Below, in pieces: positions 7,045-15,627 of a DNA stretch of 64,000 nt (within the stretch, counting starts at the first letter, position 1; every line of letters begins with the position of its first letter). This DNA is from Dyadobacter beijingensis DSM 21582. GTDB lineage: Bacteria; Bacteroidota; Bacteroidia; Cytophagales; Spirosomataceae. The position numbers were made by a program, and so were the translations under genes. The DNA is taken from assembly GCF_000382205.1 (NCBI RefSeq), contig NZ_KB907788.1, forward strand, positions 186,001 to 250,000, written 5' to 3'. The notes beneath the pieces were generated by a model. It searched no databases and was not told where the DNA came from. It saw only the letters and a list, made by a program, of their open reading frames with translations.

Positions 7045-9771
7045 ATGCATTTGAAATTTAATCCTAAACTGCTCTTAACCGCGTTTTCGCTCTTTGCCGT
7101 CCCGGCTATTTCCCAGCAGCTGCCGTCGCCGAAATCCCATTTCGGGTTCGAGATCGGCGACGATTACCAGCTGGCGAATTTCACCCAGACGGAAGCCTAT
7201 TTCAAAAAACTCGCCGACGCTTCGGACCGTATCGAACTTACGTCCATCGGGCTGACCGAGGAAGGACGAAACCAATACATGATGATCGTCTCTTCGCCCG
7301 AAAACCTGAAAAATCTGGCAAAATACAAGGAAATATCACAGAAAATGGCCCGCGCGGAAGGCATTGGCCCCGAAGATGCCCGGAAGCTGGCCGGGGAAGG
7401 AAAGGCGGTGGTGTGGATCGACGGCGGCTTGCATGCGACCGAAACGGTAGGCATCCATCAGCTCATCGAAACGGCCTGGCAGCTTGCCGATCGGAACGAC
7501 GCCGAAACGCACCGCATCCTGGATAAGACCATTATCCTGCTCACGCATGCCAACCCCGACGGCCAGGAGCTGGTGAGCAACTGGTATATGCGCAACAGCG
7601 ATCCCAAAAAGCGGAGCCTGGAATTCCTGCCGAGGCTCTACCAGAAATACATCGGGCATGACAACAACCGAGATTTTTACATGATGCAAATGAAGGAATC
7701 GCGGAATATGGGGCGCCAGCTGTTCGTCGAATGGATGCCGCAGATCATGTACAACCACCATCAGCGCGGCCCGGCGGGCTCGGTGCTGGCCGGGCCGCCT
7801 TACCGCGATCCGTTCAATTACGTGTTCGATCCGCTGCTTATCACCGGTATCGACGCCCTCGGTGCGGCCATGTATAACCGCCTCAATGCTGAAAACAAGC
7901 CGGGTTTCACCCGCCTGACGGGCTCGACGTTTTCGACCTGGTACAATGGCGGGCTGCGGACTACCACGCAGTTTCACAATGTAATCGGCCTGTTAACCGA
8001 AATTATCGGCAACCCTACGCCCGAAGAAATCCCGCTCGTGCCTAACCGCCTCATTCCCAATGGTGCAACACCCAACCCGGTAACGCCCCAGAAATGGCAT
8101 TTCCGGCAGTCGATCGACTATTCGATTTCACTCAACTGGTCGGTGCTCGATTACGCCGCCCGCCACAGCGACGAGCTGCTATACAACATTTACCATATGG
8201 GTAAAAACAGTATCGACCGCGGCAATTCCGATTACTGGACAGCCTATCCGAAGCGGATCGAGGCGATCAGCGAGCTGATGAAGAGCGCGCGGCCTACTGC
8301 CACGGCCAGCACCGAAAGCGGTCCCGCACCGAAGGTAAACTACTATGATATGGTATTCAAAGACTCGACGTTGCGCGACGCCCGGGGCTACATTATCCCG
8401 GCCGATCAGCCCGATTTCGCGACGGCGGTCACGTTTCTGAATGCTTTGATCCGCTCGGGCATCCAGGTCGAGAAAGCGACTGCGGCGTTCTCCGTGGCCG
8501 GAAAGCGCTATCCCAGAGGCTCGTACATCGTGAAAACAGCCCAGGCATTCCGCCCGCATATCCTCGATATGTTTGAACCGCAAGACCACCCGAACGACTT
8601 CCAGTACGCCGGCGGCCCGCCGATCCGGCCGTACGACGCGGCTGGCTGGACGCTGGCTTTTCAAATGGGCGTCCGCTTCGACCGCGTGCTGAACGGTTTT
8701 ACAGGCCCGTTTGAGAAAATTCCCTACGGCGAATTGCAAAATTTGAAAACCGAAATACCGAAAGCAGCGAAAGGCTATCTCCTGAGTGCTTCCGAAAACA
8801 ATGCATTCCTCGCTGTAAACAAGCTGCTCGCTGCGGGCGCGGACGTATACCGCGTGACGGCGGGTCCTGATCTGGGCAAATTTTATGTGCCCGCGTCGGC
8901 CAAAGCAAAGAGCGCGATTACCGCATTGGGCGATTCCACGCGCATTGCCGTAGCGGCTGCCGGGAAACGTCCGGCCGCAACAACCAGGCTGCGGGCGGCG
9001 AGGGTGGCGCTCTGGGATAATTTCGGCGGGTCGATGCCTTCCGGCTGGCTACGCTGGCTGACGGAGCAGTTCGGGTTCCCGGTCACACGCGTATTCGCCG
9101 CTGACATCGACGCCGGCGAGCTGCGCAAAAAGTATGACGTCGTCCTGTTCGTCAGCCGTGCTATTCCGGCGAAGGGCAACGAGCGCGGCCCCGGCAGGAT
9201 CGGCCCTAAACCGGAAGATATTCCCGCCGAATACCACGGCCAGCTGGGCAGCCTCACGGCCGGGAAATCGGTACCCGCATTGAAGGCATTCCTGGAAGCC
9301 GGCGGCAAGGTGATCACCATCGGCAGCAGCACGGCCTTGGCTTACCATCTGAACCTGCCCGTCCGCAATGCATTGGTGGAAATGACGACGACCGGCGAGC
9401 GCCCGCTTCCCGGCGAGAAATATTACGTCCCCGGCAGCATCCTGCAAGTATCGGTGGACTCTACCTTGCAATCCGGCTGGGGTATGCCGGCAAAAGCCGA
9501 CGTTTATTTCGACGACAGCCCGGTCTTCAACATCGCGCCGGAAGCGATCGCAAAGGGCGCCGTGAAGCCGTTACTGTGGTTTTCGGCCGACAAACCCTTG
9601 CGCAGCGGCTGGGCTTGGGGGCAATCCTACCTGCGCAACGGCGTGACGGCCTTCGAAGCCGCCGTCGGCAGTGGCAAGCTCCTGGCATTCGGCCCGGAGA
9701 TTACCTTCCGCGCACAATCGTATGGCACGTTTAAGTTTTTGTTTAATGAAATGTATGTGTTTGAGCCTTAG
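7045..9771 (+). CDS. Secreted M14-family zinc carboxypeptidase
   Basis: A 908-residue protein. The ATG at 7045 gives a clean signal peptide (MHLKFNPKLLLTAFSLFAVPAIS-QQ). The M14 catalytic domain follows: the zinc-binding HxxE is His130-Ala-Thr-Glu133 in IDGGLHATETVG, and GHDNNRDFYMMQMKESR and NHHQRGP are typical of the large Bacteroidota M14 enzymes. The C-terminal 500 residues form the usual long accessory region of this subfamily, with a glutamine-amidotransferase-like segment (ARVALWDNFGGSMPSGW...TRVF). It should degrade peptides in the periplasm or outside the cell. It is transcribed alone from the promoter at 6980. Confidence 0.88.
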   Translation: MHLKFNPKLLLTAFSLFAVPAISQQLPSPKSHFGFEIGDDYQLANFTQTEAYFKKLADASDRIELTSIGLTEEGRNQYMMIVSSPENLKNLAKYKEISQKMARAEGIGPEDARKLAGEGKAVVWIDGGLHATETVGIHQLIETAWQLADRNDAETHRILDKTIILLTHANPDGQELVSNWYMRNSDPKKRSLEFLPRLYQKYIGHDNNRDFYMMQMKESRNMGRQLFVEWMPQIMYNHHQRGPAGSVLAGPPYRDPFNYVFDPLLITGIDALGAAMYNRLNAENKPGFTRLTGSTFSTWYNGGLRTTTQFHNVIGLLTEIIGNPTPEEIPLVPNRLIPNGATPNPVTPQKWHFRQSIDYSISLNWSVLDYAARHSDELLYNIYHMGKNSIDRGNSDYWTAYPKRIEAISELMKSARPTATASTESGPAPKVNYYDMVFKDSTLRDARGYIIPADQPDFATAVTFLNALIRSGIQVEKATAAFSVAGKRYPRGSYIVKTAQAFRPHILDMFEPQDHPNDFQYAGGPPIRPYDAAGWTLAFQMGVRFDRVLNGFTGPFEKIPYGELQNLKTEIPKAAKGYLLSASENNAFLAVNKLLAAGADVYRVTAGPDLGKFYVPASAKAKSAITALGDSTRIAVAAAGKRPAATTRLRAARVALWDNFGGSMPSGWLRWLTEQFGFPVTRVFAADIDAGELRKKYDVVLFVSRAIPAKGNERGPGRIGPKPEDIPAEYHGQLGSLTAGKSVPALKAFLEAGGKVITIGSSTALAYHLNLPVRNALVEMTTTGERPLPGEKYYVPGSILQVSVDSTLQSGWGMPAKADVYFDDSPVFNIAPEAIAKGAVKPLLWFSADKPLRSGWAWGQSYLRNGVTAFEAAVGSGKLLAFGPEITFRAQSYGTFKFLFNEMYVFEP

Positions 9772-9884
9772 CGGTCGGGCGTAAGCAGGCGATCGCACGG
9801 AAAAATGAATTTTAGATAAGTTATCGGTTACATGATGTTTTTTTGTTTCTTGGCTCCATAATAATCAAGTATGTCAACGAAGCC

Positions 9885-10601
9885 ATGCCGATGAACCGAC
9901 GAAATTTAAGAGTATTTGTATGCGCAATCGCCTGCGCACTGGCGGGCCGGGACGCCGAGGCCCAGATCAGCCTGGGGGTAAAAGGCGGCGTGAATTTCAG
10001 CGATCTCGCCATTAAGAATGACGAGCTGAGCCTGAATACGCGCATAGCGCCCAATCTCGGAGTGATTTTTAACTATCCCGTTACGCCTACGTTCAGCATT
10101 CAGGCTGAGCCGGGTTTTTCAAGCCGCGGCGGGAAAATAAAGGAAGAAACGGTGACCGACCTTGCGCCCGGTGTACCCGTGCAGGTAGTGACGCGTTCGG
10201 TGATGAAGCTGAGCTATTTCGAACTGCCCGTTATGGCCCAGTATCGCCCGTACCTGACCGAAAAGCTGCAAGCGATCATTTCGGTAGGGCCGGAAGTCCG
10301 CCTGCGGGTAGCGCCGCAAAAGCTGAAAGGAAAAAGTGAATTTTACCTTAATGGAGAGCTGGCCGAAAGCCACACACAGCATGAAAGCGCGAGCGACGAT
10401 GAAGGCGTAGGTAAATTCGACGTCGGCCTGGCATTCGGTGCGGGCGCTGCGTACCCGGTCGGCCGTTTTACGGTTTTCGCGGAGGCGCGCTACCACCTGG
10501 GTTTATACAATGTAGTTTCGCACATTGACACCAACACCAAGGCCTTCAACCGCGGCGCTTCCGTGGCCCTGGGCGTAACCGTACCGATATTGAATAAATA
10601 G
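9885..10601 (+). CDS. PorT-family outer-membrane beta-barrel protein
   Basis: A 238-residue protein with a signal peptide (MPMNRRNLRVFVCAIACALAGRDAEA-Q). It continues directly with QISLGVKGGVNFSDL, the opening strand of the PorT/OMP_b-brl_2 family. Alternating hydrophobic strands continue to the end (FTVFAEARYHLGLYNVV, SVALGVTVPILNK). The ATG at 9891 is an equally possible start. These barrels are generally small eight-stranded outer-membrane proteins of unknown individual function; this one should not be equated with T9SS PorT itself. Confidence 0.8.
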   Translation: MPMNRRNLRVFVCAIACALAGRDAEAQISLGVKGGVNFSDLAIKNDELSLNTRIAPNLGVIFNYPVTPTFSIQAEPGFSSRGGKIKEETVTDLAPGVPVQVVTRSVMKLSYFELPVMAQYRPYLTEKLQAIISVGPEVRLRVAPQKLKGKSEFYLNGELAESHTQHESASDDEGVGKFDVGLAFGAGAAYPVGRFTVFAEARYHLGLYNVVSHIDTNTKAFNRGASVALGVTVPILNK

Positions 10602-10620
10602 GGGAGGAGTTGCCTCCCCT
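10600..10620. terminator. Hairpin shared by two convergent stop codons
   Basis: An 8-bp GC-rich stem (10600-10607 with 10613-10620, loop of five) sits exactly between the convergent genes. The TAG of the upstream gene (10599-10601) and the TGA of the opposite gene (10620-10622) are part of, or touch, the stem. Confidence 0.65.
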
Positions 10621-11636
10621 CATTTGCGTAATTTAAACAGCCGGAAATACATCTCGGCCGGCCGCTTGTTGGGCAGCTCACCGAAACCGAACGTCAGGTC
10701 GGGCGTGATTTTGATTACTTCCCCACCATTCGAACCGATGTCGGATTTAAGATCGATGTATTCGACCTGCGCCCGGCTGAAAGCCGAATCGTTAACCCGC
10801 GCCGGCTCGGTCAGCCGATCGGTATTGGGCTTCTTTTCGGAATTGGCGTTGCTCGCGGCCGGTTTTGCCGGTTTGCTTTTGGAAGTGCTTTGCTGGTAGG
10901 CATTCGCCCCTTTCACAAATGAGGCGATCGTCGTTTTTAACGTGTCGGCGGGGTCGGGTTCGTCCACTACCGTTCGCGGGCGAAACAGGTCCACATAGAG
11001 GGATACACGGTCCTGCCGCTCTTTGAACCGGCCGCCTCCGAGAAGTTTTTTGCTTCTGACGGCGTTGTAAAGGTCGATTTTGACCTTCGTGGAATCATGC
11101 CTGTTCTGACTTTCAATCATCCGGTACCTGCCGAATTTGATTTTGTTTTTCTTGACATATTGTTGGGAAGTATGCAGAAAACCCGTGTCCAGGTCGTAGC
11201 TTTTGGCCCATTTTACTTTCCACGGTCGCCGCGTGCCCGGTTCGGGGTAAACTACGGTGCGAAAAATAGCCCGGCCGTCTGAAAACAGGTACAAGACGAC
11301 ATTCTGGATGAGCGAATCCTTGCTCAGGTTAGGGTCGCGGTCGTAGGTCGTAAACCATTTGTAGGTAAAATCCTCCGCTTTCGCATCGTCCGTGTCCGGC
11401 TTGCCGTCCTTTCTCGCCGGCGGCGTAATTTCGACGCGCCGCCAATAGATATTCATCCGGTAGAAATAGTCCTGCGTATCGAAAAAAGGAAGATTTCGTG
11501 GAACCGACGCCGCATTCGGAAGTTCCTTATTAAATGCATCCCAGTTCTCCCGCGTCTCCACCACCTTGCATCCCGTGATACTGCCCGCCAGCAACCCTGC
11601 CGCCATCAGCCCGTGTAGGTATTTCAATGCTTTCAT
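10620..11636 (-). CDS. Uncharacterised lipoprotein
   Basis: A 338-residue protein with a signal peptide ending in a lipobox (LLAGSITGC, Cys at about residue 23). It should therefore be lipid-anchored in the outer or inner membrane. The mature part is hydrophilic with a Lys/Ser/Pro/Ala-rich low-complexity linker around residues 245-280 and beta-like segments at the C-terminus. No known domain was recognised. Its start overlaps the end of the upstream barrel gene by four bases (ATGA at 11633-11636), so the two are translationally coupled and probably form an envelope pair. Confidence 0.7.
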   Translation of the reverse strand: MKALKYLHGLMAAGLLAGSITGCKVVETRENWDAFNKELPNAASVPRNLPFFDTQDYFYRMNIYWRRVEITPPARKDGKPDTDDAKAEDFTYKWFTTYDRDPNLSKDSLIQNVVLYLFSDGRAIFRTVVYPEPGTRRPWKVKWAKSYDLDTGFLHTSQQYVKKNKIKFGRYRMIESQNRHDSTKVKIDLYNAVRSKKLLGGGRFKERQDRVSLYVDLFRPRTVVDEPDPADTLKTTIASFVKGANAYQQSTSKSKPAKPAASNANSEKKPNTDRLTEPARVNDSAFSRAQVEYIDLKSDIGSNGGEVIKITPDLTFGFGELPNKRPAEMYFRLFKLRK

Positions 11637-12628
11637 CGGTTGTCAGGGCCTATTTTGCGTTGGAAATTGTAAAAAACATCGGCGCCGAACGACCATTTGT
11701 GTAAAGTCGTGTGCCAGGGGTAACCGGCCACGCTGTGGATGATGTTCTGGACGTCGAGGTGGTCGTTGTCGTTAATGGCGACCGACGCGGTGAGTCCATT
11801 GATGCCTGCGAACTCCACTCCGGCGAAAATGCGGCCCTTGTTGTAAAACGACTGCTGCTCGTCCTTGTACGGAATGCGTTTCAGGCCCAGCCGCTTCGCC
11901 GCTTCGTACGCGTGCGGGAAGAAGCCCGTGAAGCGGTCGAAGCCGAGGAATATTTTCCGGACGCCATTGCCGTTGAGCGGGTGGTCGTATTTGTTTTTCA
12001 AAAGGACGCTTGCAAAGCCGCCGCCCGTCCAGTAGCGATCTTTGCCGTCGCCCAGCGGGATCACATCGAAAGGCGGGCCGTCGTTGTAATAGTGCACATC
12101 CCAGTACCTTCCTCCCAGGGAAAAGCTGCCGACGGCCTGGCCGAAATTGCCCAGTTCGGCGCGATTAGGCCTGAAAATAAAGTTGGTAGCCACGCCGGCG
12201 TAAAAGTTGGTGTAGGGATTGCGCAGGGGCGTCGAGTTCATGAAACCCTGCGTGTACACCTGTTTGTAATAATGCGAAAGGTCGGTGCCACGGCCTTCCA
12301 GGTACTGCTCCGAGCGTTTGCCGCCCACGAGCACGCCCATCGCCACCCGCGATTCCAGGTTGACCCGCTTGCGCTCTTTCTTGCTGAAAGAACTGCCCAG
12401 TCCGCCCTGGAATGTAGCGAGCGAATATTGCAGGTAGGGCATCGAATGCTTCGTAACGGCACCCACACCGCCCGAAATGCCGAGCCGGAAATTGGACAAA
12501 TATACATACTTGAACGCCAGCCCGACCCGCGCATCCACACTGACGCCGTATTGTACCTTAAACTGCGCCCGGGCGGCGGGCAACACCAGCATTATAAATG
12601 TCAGAAGTAAGTAAAGCACTTTTCTCAT
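11633..12628 (-). CDS. Predicted outer-membrane barrel protein, unrecognised
   Basis: A 331-residue protein with a clear signal peptide (MRKVLYLLLTFIMLVLPAARA-Q). It has many amphipathic, Gly/aromatic-rich strands (FKVQYGVSVDARVGLAFKYVYLSNFRLGISGGVGAV, VASVAINDND-like hairpins, WSFGADVFYNF near the C-terminus), consistent with an outer-membrane beta barrel. I do not recognise the family. It is the first gene of a two-gene operon with the lipoprotein at 10620 (four-base overlap). Confidence 0.65.
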   Translation of the reverse strand: MRKVLYLLLTFIMLVLPAARAQFKVQYGVSVDARVGLAFKYVYLSNFRLGISGGVGAVTKHSMPYLQYSLATFQGGLGSSFSKKERKRVNLESRVAMGVLVGGKRSEQYLEGRGTDLSHYYKQVYTQGFMNSTPLRNPYTNFYAGVATNFIFRPNRAELGNFGQAVGSFSLGGRYWDVHYYNDGPPFDVIPLGDGKDRYWTGGGFASVLLKNKYDHPLNGNGVRKIFLGFDRFTGFFPHAYEAAKRLGLKRIPYKDEQQSFYNKGRIFAGVEFAGINGLTASVAINDNDHLDVQNIIHSVAGYPWHTTLHKWSFGADVFYNFQRKIGPDNR

Positions 12629-12707
12629 AGGCCGTTATCTTTAAATATAAATCTACACCCAATGCCGAAGTATGGCTTCACCAGTGAGTAATTGTCGTGG
12701 CAAGTAG

Positions 12708-13022
12708 CGATTTGCCCCGGAGCTGATCAGGGATTTTTTTCGGAGCATTGCCGACGCCGATCACGAGACGCACATGCGCGGCTGTATCATCGCGAATGCG
12801 GTCACGGAAATGACATTTCTCGACAGCGCATTGGAAGAAGAAGCTGCCGGTATCCTCAAAGAGGTGGAACAAATGTACACCGACGTCATCCGCCGCGAAC
12901 AGCTCGCCGGGGCGCTTGTAAACAACACCGACCCGGTAATATTGGCCGAAGGCGCCAATGTGATCATCAATGGGAGGACGGAGGACAAAACCCTCCAGGC
13001 CGTGGAACGACTGCTGGTAACC
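12708..13022 (+). pseudogene. Relic of a TetR-family regulator (C-terminal domain only)
   Basis: After a stop codon at 12705-12707 the frame reads about 105 residues matching the ligand-binding C-terminal half of a TetR regulator: PELIRDFFRSIADADHETHM, RGCIIANAVTEMTFLD, then ILKEVEQMYTDVIRREQ and TLQAVERLLVT. The DNA-binding N-terminal half is missing, and there is no start before Met at 12774. The frame happens to continue into the caspase-like gene downstream, giving a misleading long reading frame. I interpret it as a truncated, non-functional remnant. Confidence 0.75.
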
Positions 13023-13053
13023 ACCGGTCGCGGGAGCTGGGCGGAAATTTTCT

Positions 13054-13185
13054 GGATACGGCGACCTGCTCAAAAACCTGACAGGCCAGAATACCCAGCA
13101 GCATATTCACCGCTTCGTGATCGACAAGGCGAAACAAATGCTCACTCAAACCAGCCTCACGGTAAGCGAGATCGCCTACCAGTTA
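13054..13185 (+). pseudogene. Relic of an AraC-family helix-turn-helix domain
   Basis: In a different frame from the TetR relic, the sequence reads GYGDLLKNLTGQNTQQHIH, then FVIDKAKQMLTQTSLTVSEIAYQL. This is the first helix-turn-helix unit of a Bacteroidota AraC regulator. The match stops abruptly where the second unit should begin, and the frame closes at a stop near 13222. With the TetR fragment immediately upstream, this marks a scrambled recombination junction. No other feature was seen in 12629-13259. Confidence 0.75.
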
Positions 13186-13259
13186 ATCACATTACCGCCG
13201 AATCGTTCCGCTCGCATGAATTAGTGCGTAAATTCAGGAAGACCTTTGGCTATGTAATT

Positions 13260-14405
13260 ATGATACAGGAATTTAATACGAGATTGAAAGGCCCCAAAAC
13301 GCATGTTTTGCTGATCGGCGTGGGCGGATACCCGTATTTGAAAGGCGGGACGGAGGCTAAGCAGCAATCGCCGGAACTGGCGGGGCTTGGCCAGCTTACT
13401 TCGCCCGTGGCTTCGGTGAAGGCCATGTACGAAAAGGTGATGGAATACAACGTTCAGGATGTGTGGAGCAAGCCGCTGGGAAGTATCGAAATGCTCCTGA
13501 CTCCGCCGCCCGGTTTGCCGCCGGTATTTCCGGGAATGAATGTTGAAAATGCCAGCCTGGCGAACATCGAGGACGCTTATTTTTCCTGGAAAAAACGGTG
13601 CGATGCGCACGAGGAAAACGTCGCCCTGTTTTACTACTGCGGGCACGGGTTCCAGAAAAAGTACCATTTCCTGCTGGCCGACGATTTTGGGAAACAGCCT
13701 GCCAATCCCTGGCGCGGCGCATTCAACTTCGACGATACCCGCGACGCATTCTATTCCTGCAAGGCCGCAACACCTATTTTCCTTGTCGACGCATGCCGGC
13801 AGGTGACCATTGAAATGCTGGAAAAAGACCTCACCGTCGCGCCGATAGACCTGCCTTCATTGTCCAATCCCGAAGAAAGTAAAAATCACCTGACCCTGAA
13901 AGCGACCGCGTCGGGACAGGTTGCATACGGGAAAAAGAATATGCCTACCTATTTCACACAGGCCGTCATCAGCGGCCTCGACGGGCTGGTGGCGCGGCAG
14001 GACGAAAACGAGCACTGGCTGGTGGACACGAGTAGTTTGGGCTTAAACATTCACCGGCTGCTGGAACTGATCAACAGTAAGCAGTCCTTCAAACAGCGCT
14101 GCCAGATCAACAGCGGCATTCCGACCGATATTGTTAGAAGGAAAACTGCGCCGATCGCCTGGCTGGAAGTATCGTGCGACCCGGCTACCGCACTGCCGCT
14201 GGCCGGGCTTACCTGCACCGAAGACGACGAAGGCGCGTCGGCGCCACTGACACGTAAGCCAATGCCGGACGCGTGGAAACTGAACATCAAGGCGGCCACC
14301 TACAAGCTGGCTGCCACTTTCGAGGCCGGGGGTGACTTTACCGGCGGCTTCATTAAAACGTCGTTGATCCCGCCATTCAGAAAAATAAACGTCAAGTGCC
14401 AATGA
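13260..14405 (+). CDS. Caspase-like (peptidase C14) protease
   Basis: A 381-residue protein. An N-terminal caspase-fold domain begins THVLLIGVGGYPYL. The catalytic histidine is His129 in FYYCGHGF and the catalytic cysteine is Cys179 in IFLVDACRQ, both in the exact context of bacterial metacaspase/caspase-like proteases. A C-terminal beta-rich segment (about residues 300-381) follows. I chose the ATG at 13260 because everything before it is regulator debris in the same frame. The gene overlaps the next by four bases (ATGA at 14402-14405), so the pair is translationally coupled. Family knowledge: such proteases act as executioners or activators in cell-death and anti-phage modules. No trans-membrane segment or sensor domain is present in this chain, so sensing must lie in a partner. 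Confidence 0.85.
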   Translation: MIQEFNTRLKGPKTHVLLIGVGGYPYLKGGTEAKQQSPELAGLGQLTSPVASVKAMYEKVMEYNVQDVWSKPLGSIEMLLTPPPGLPPVFPGMNVENASLANIEDAYFSWKKRCDAHEENVALFYYCGHGFQKKYHFLLADDFGKQPANPWRGAFNFDDTRDAFYSCKAATPIFLVDACRQVTIEMLEKDLTVAPIDLPSLSNPEESKNHLTLKATASGQVAYGKKNMPTYFTQAVISGLDGLVARQDENEHWLVDTSSLGLNIHRLLELINSKQSFKQRCQINSGIPTDIVRRKTAPIAWLEVSCDPATALPLAGLTCTEDDEGASAPLTRKPMPDAWKLNIKAATYKLAATFEAGGDFTGGFIKTSLIPPFRKINVKCQ

Positions 14406-15604
14406 ACGCCTTCGCCGAACAATTAGCACCCATGGAGGAAACTGCACGTGTGCGTGTGGATGTGGTCACGTTCATGCCTGATTCCGCGCGCATTCCAAAG
14501 CTTGTCGAGGTTTTCGACGAATCGCTCAGAGCGGTACGAAGCGACTGGTATGAATCCAACCACATTGAAATCGGGGATTTGCCGGCAGGCATGTATACCC
14601 TCCGGCTCTCGACGAGCTCGGGGATACAGCAGGACGAGACATTTGAACTGGAAGGCGGGCAAAACAAGGATATCATGATCGATATTTCGAGCATTAGCCC
14701 GCACGAGTCCCACGAATGGGCCTATTTCAACAAAAGCTTTTCGATCAACCCCGTCCGCGGTACGGACATGAAGGCCATCGAGTATTACCGGCAGCCGGGC
14801 ATCGAGGTGAAGGCAAAGGTATGGAGATACACCGGCGGAAGCTGGACTGAATATCCCCTGCACGAATTTAATAATCAATTGGTATTTGCGGACGGCAACG
14901 TATTCCATTATTCTACCGGCGATGTGCTGAGCCTGCTGGAAATCAGTGGAAAAGAAATGCAGAACCTGTATGTGAGCCTGCCGCCTGGTAACCATTTGAA
15001 ATGCCTGGTCAAACCCGCGGAAGGAGCGGATGATCAGGTATATCCCATTGATGTAACGGTTGCTACCGAACATTACAAGGCGGAAACTTTGCTCACGCTG
15101 CTCACGAATGGTGCCGTCGCAAGGGCCAAGCGGCTGAGCAATGCGGAGGAGGCGGAGAGATTGTTATACGAAAAAATGGTAAACCCCGTAACGGCGGCCA
15201 TCGGCGGGTATTTTTTGCTGAAAACAGACGAGCTGGAACGCCTGCACGACTGGGCGAATAACCTGGCCAACTGGTTTCCCTGGCTTCCCGACGGCGCCAT
15301 TATCCACGCGACGCAGCTGTTGAGTAAAAAAGACAAAACCGAAGCCGACATTCAAATGATCCGCACGAGATTGCTGGGCGCGGCGTCCGAGGGCATTCCG
15401 GTGTATTCGGAAGGGCTGAGATTGCTCGAAAAGGGGCTTACACAGCTCTGGTACCATTCCGACAAGGGAGACGAGGAAGTGGGCAATGCGCGGAAACGCA
15501 TTGGCAGCTACGCCGCAGTGGTGGATTGGAGCCAGGAAACGACGACATTCACCGGCATATCACCCACGGCACCCGGAATACCAATGCCATTGCCACTGAA
15601 ATAA
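14402..15604 (+). CDS. Uncharacterised 400-aa protein of the caspase cassette
   Basis: I cannot assign a family. Residues 16-97 look like a small beta-sandwich (RVRVDVVTFMPDSARIP, IEIGDLPAGMYTLRLS, FELEGGQNKDIMIDI), similar to carboxypeptidase-regulatory or carbohydrate-module folds. Residues 105-225 are mixed. Residues 225-370 are helical, with a striking conserved-looking segment AAIGGYFLLKTDELERLHDW and then NLANWFPWLPDGAIIHA. There is no signal peptide, so it is cytoplasmic. The start is coupled to the caspase stop (ATGA), which indicates a stoichiometric partner. A role as sensor, adaptor or caspase substrate is plausible but only inferred. Confidence 0.75.
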   Translation: MNAFAEQLAPMEETARVRVDVVTFMPDSARIPKLVEVFDESLRAVRSDWYESNHIEIGDLPAGMYTLRLSTSSGIQQDETFELEGGQNKDIMIDISSISPHESHEWAYFNKSFSINPVRGTDMKAIEYYRQPGIEVKAKVWRYTGGSWTEYPLHEFNNQLVFADGNVFHYSTGDVLSLLEISGKEMQNLYVSLPPGNHLKCLVKPAEGADDQVYPIDVTVATEHYKAETLLTLLTNGAVARAKRLSNAEEAERLLYEKMVNPVTAAIGGYFLLKTDELERLHDWANNLANWFPWLPDGAIIHATQLLSKKDKTEADIQMIRTRLLGAASEGIPVYSEGLRLLEKGLTQLWYHSDKGDEEVGNARKRIGSYAAVVDWSQETTTFTGISPTAPGIPMPLPLK

Positions 15605-15627
15605 TCGACGACCATCACAAACTCCCT

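Noticed and set aside
12774..13259. N-terminal extension of the caspase reading frame
   Set aside because: The extra 162 residues are TetR-domain remnant and frameshifted AraC debris that happen to be in frame; the caspase fold starts after Met at 13260.
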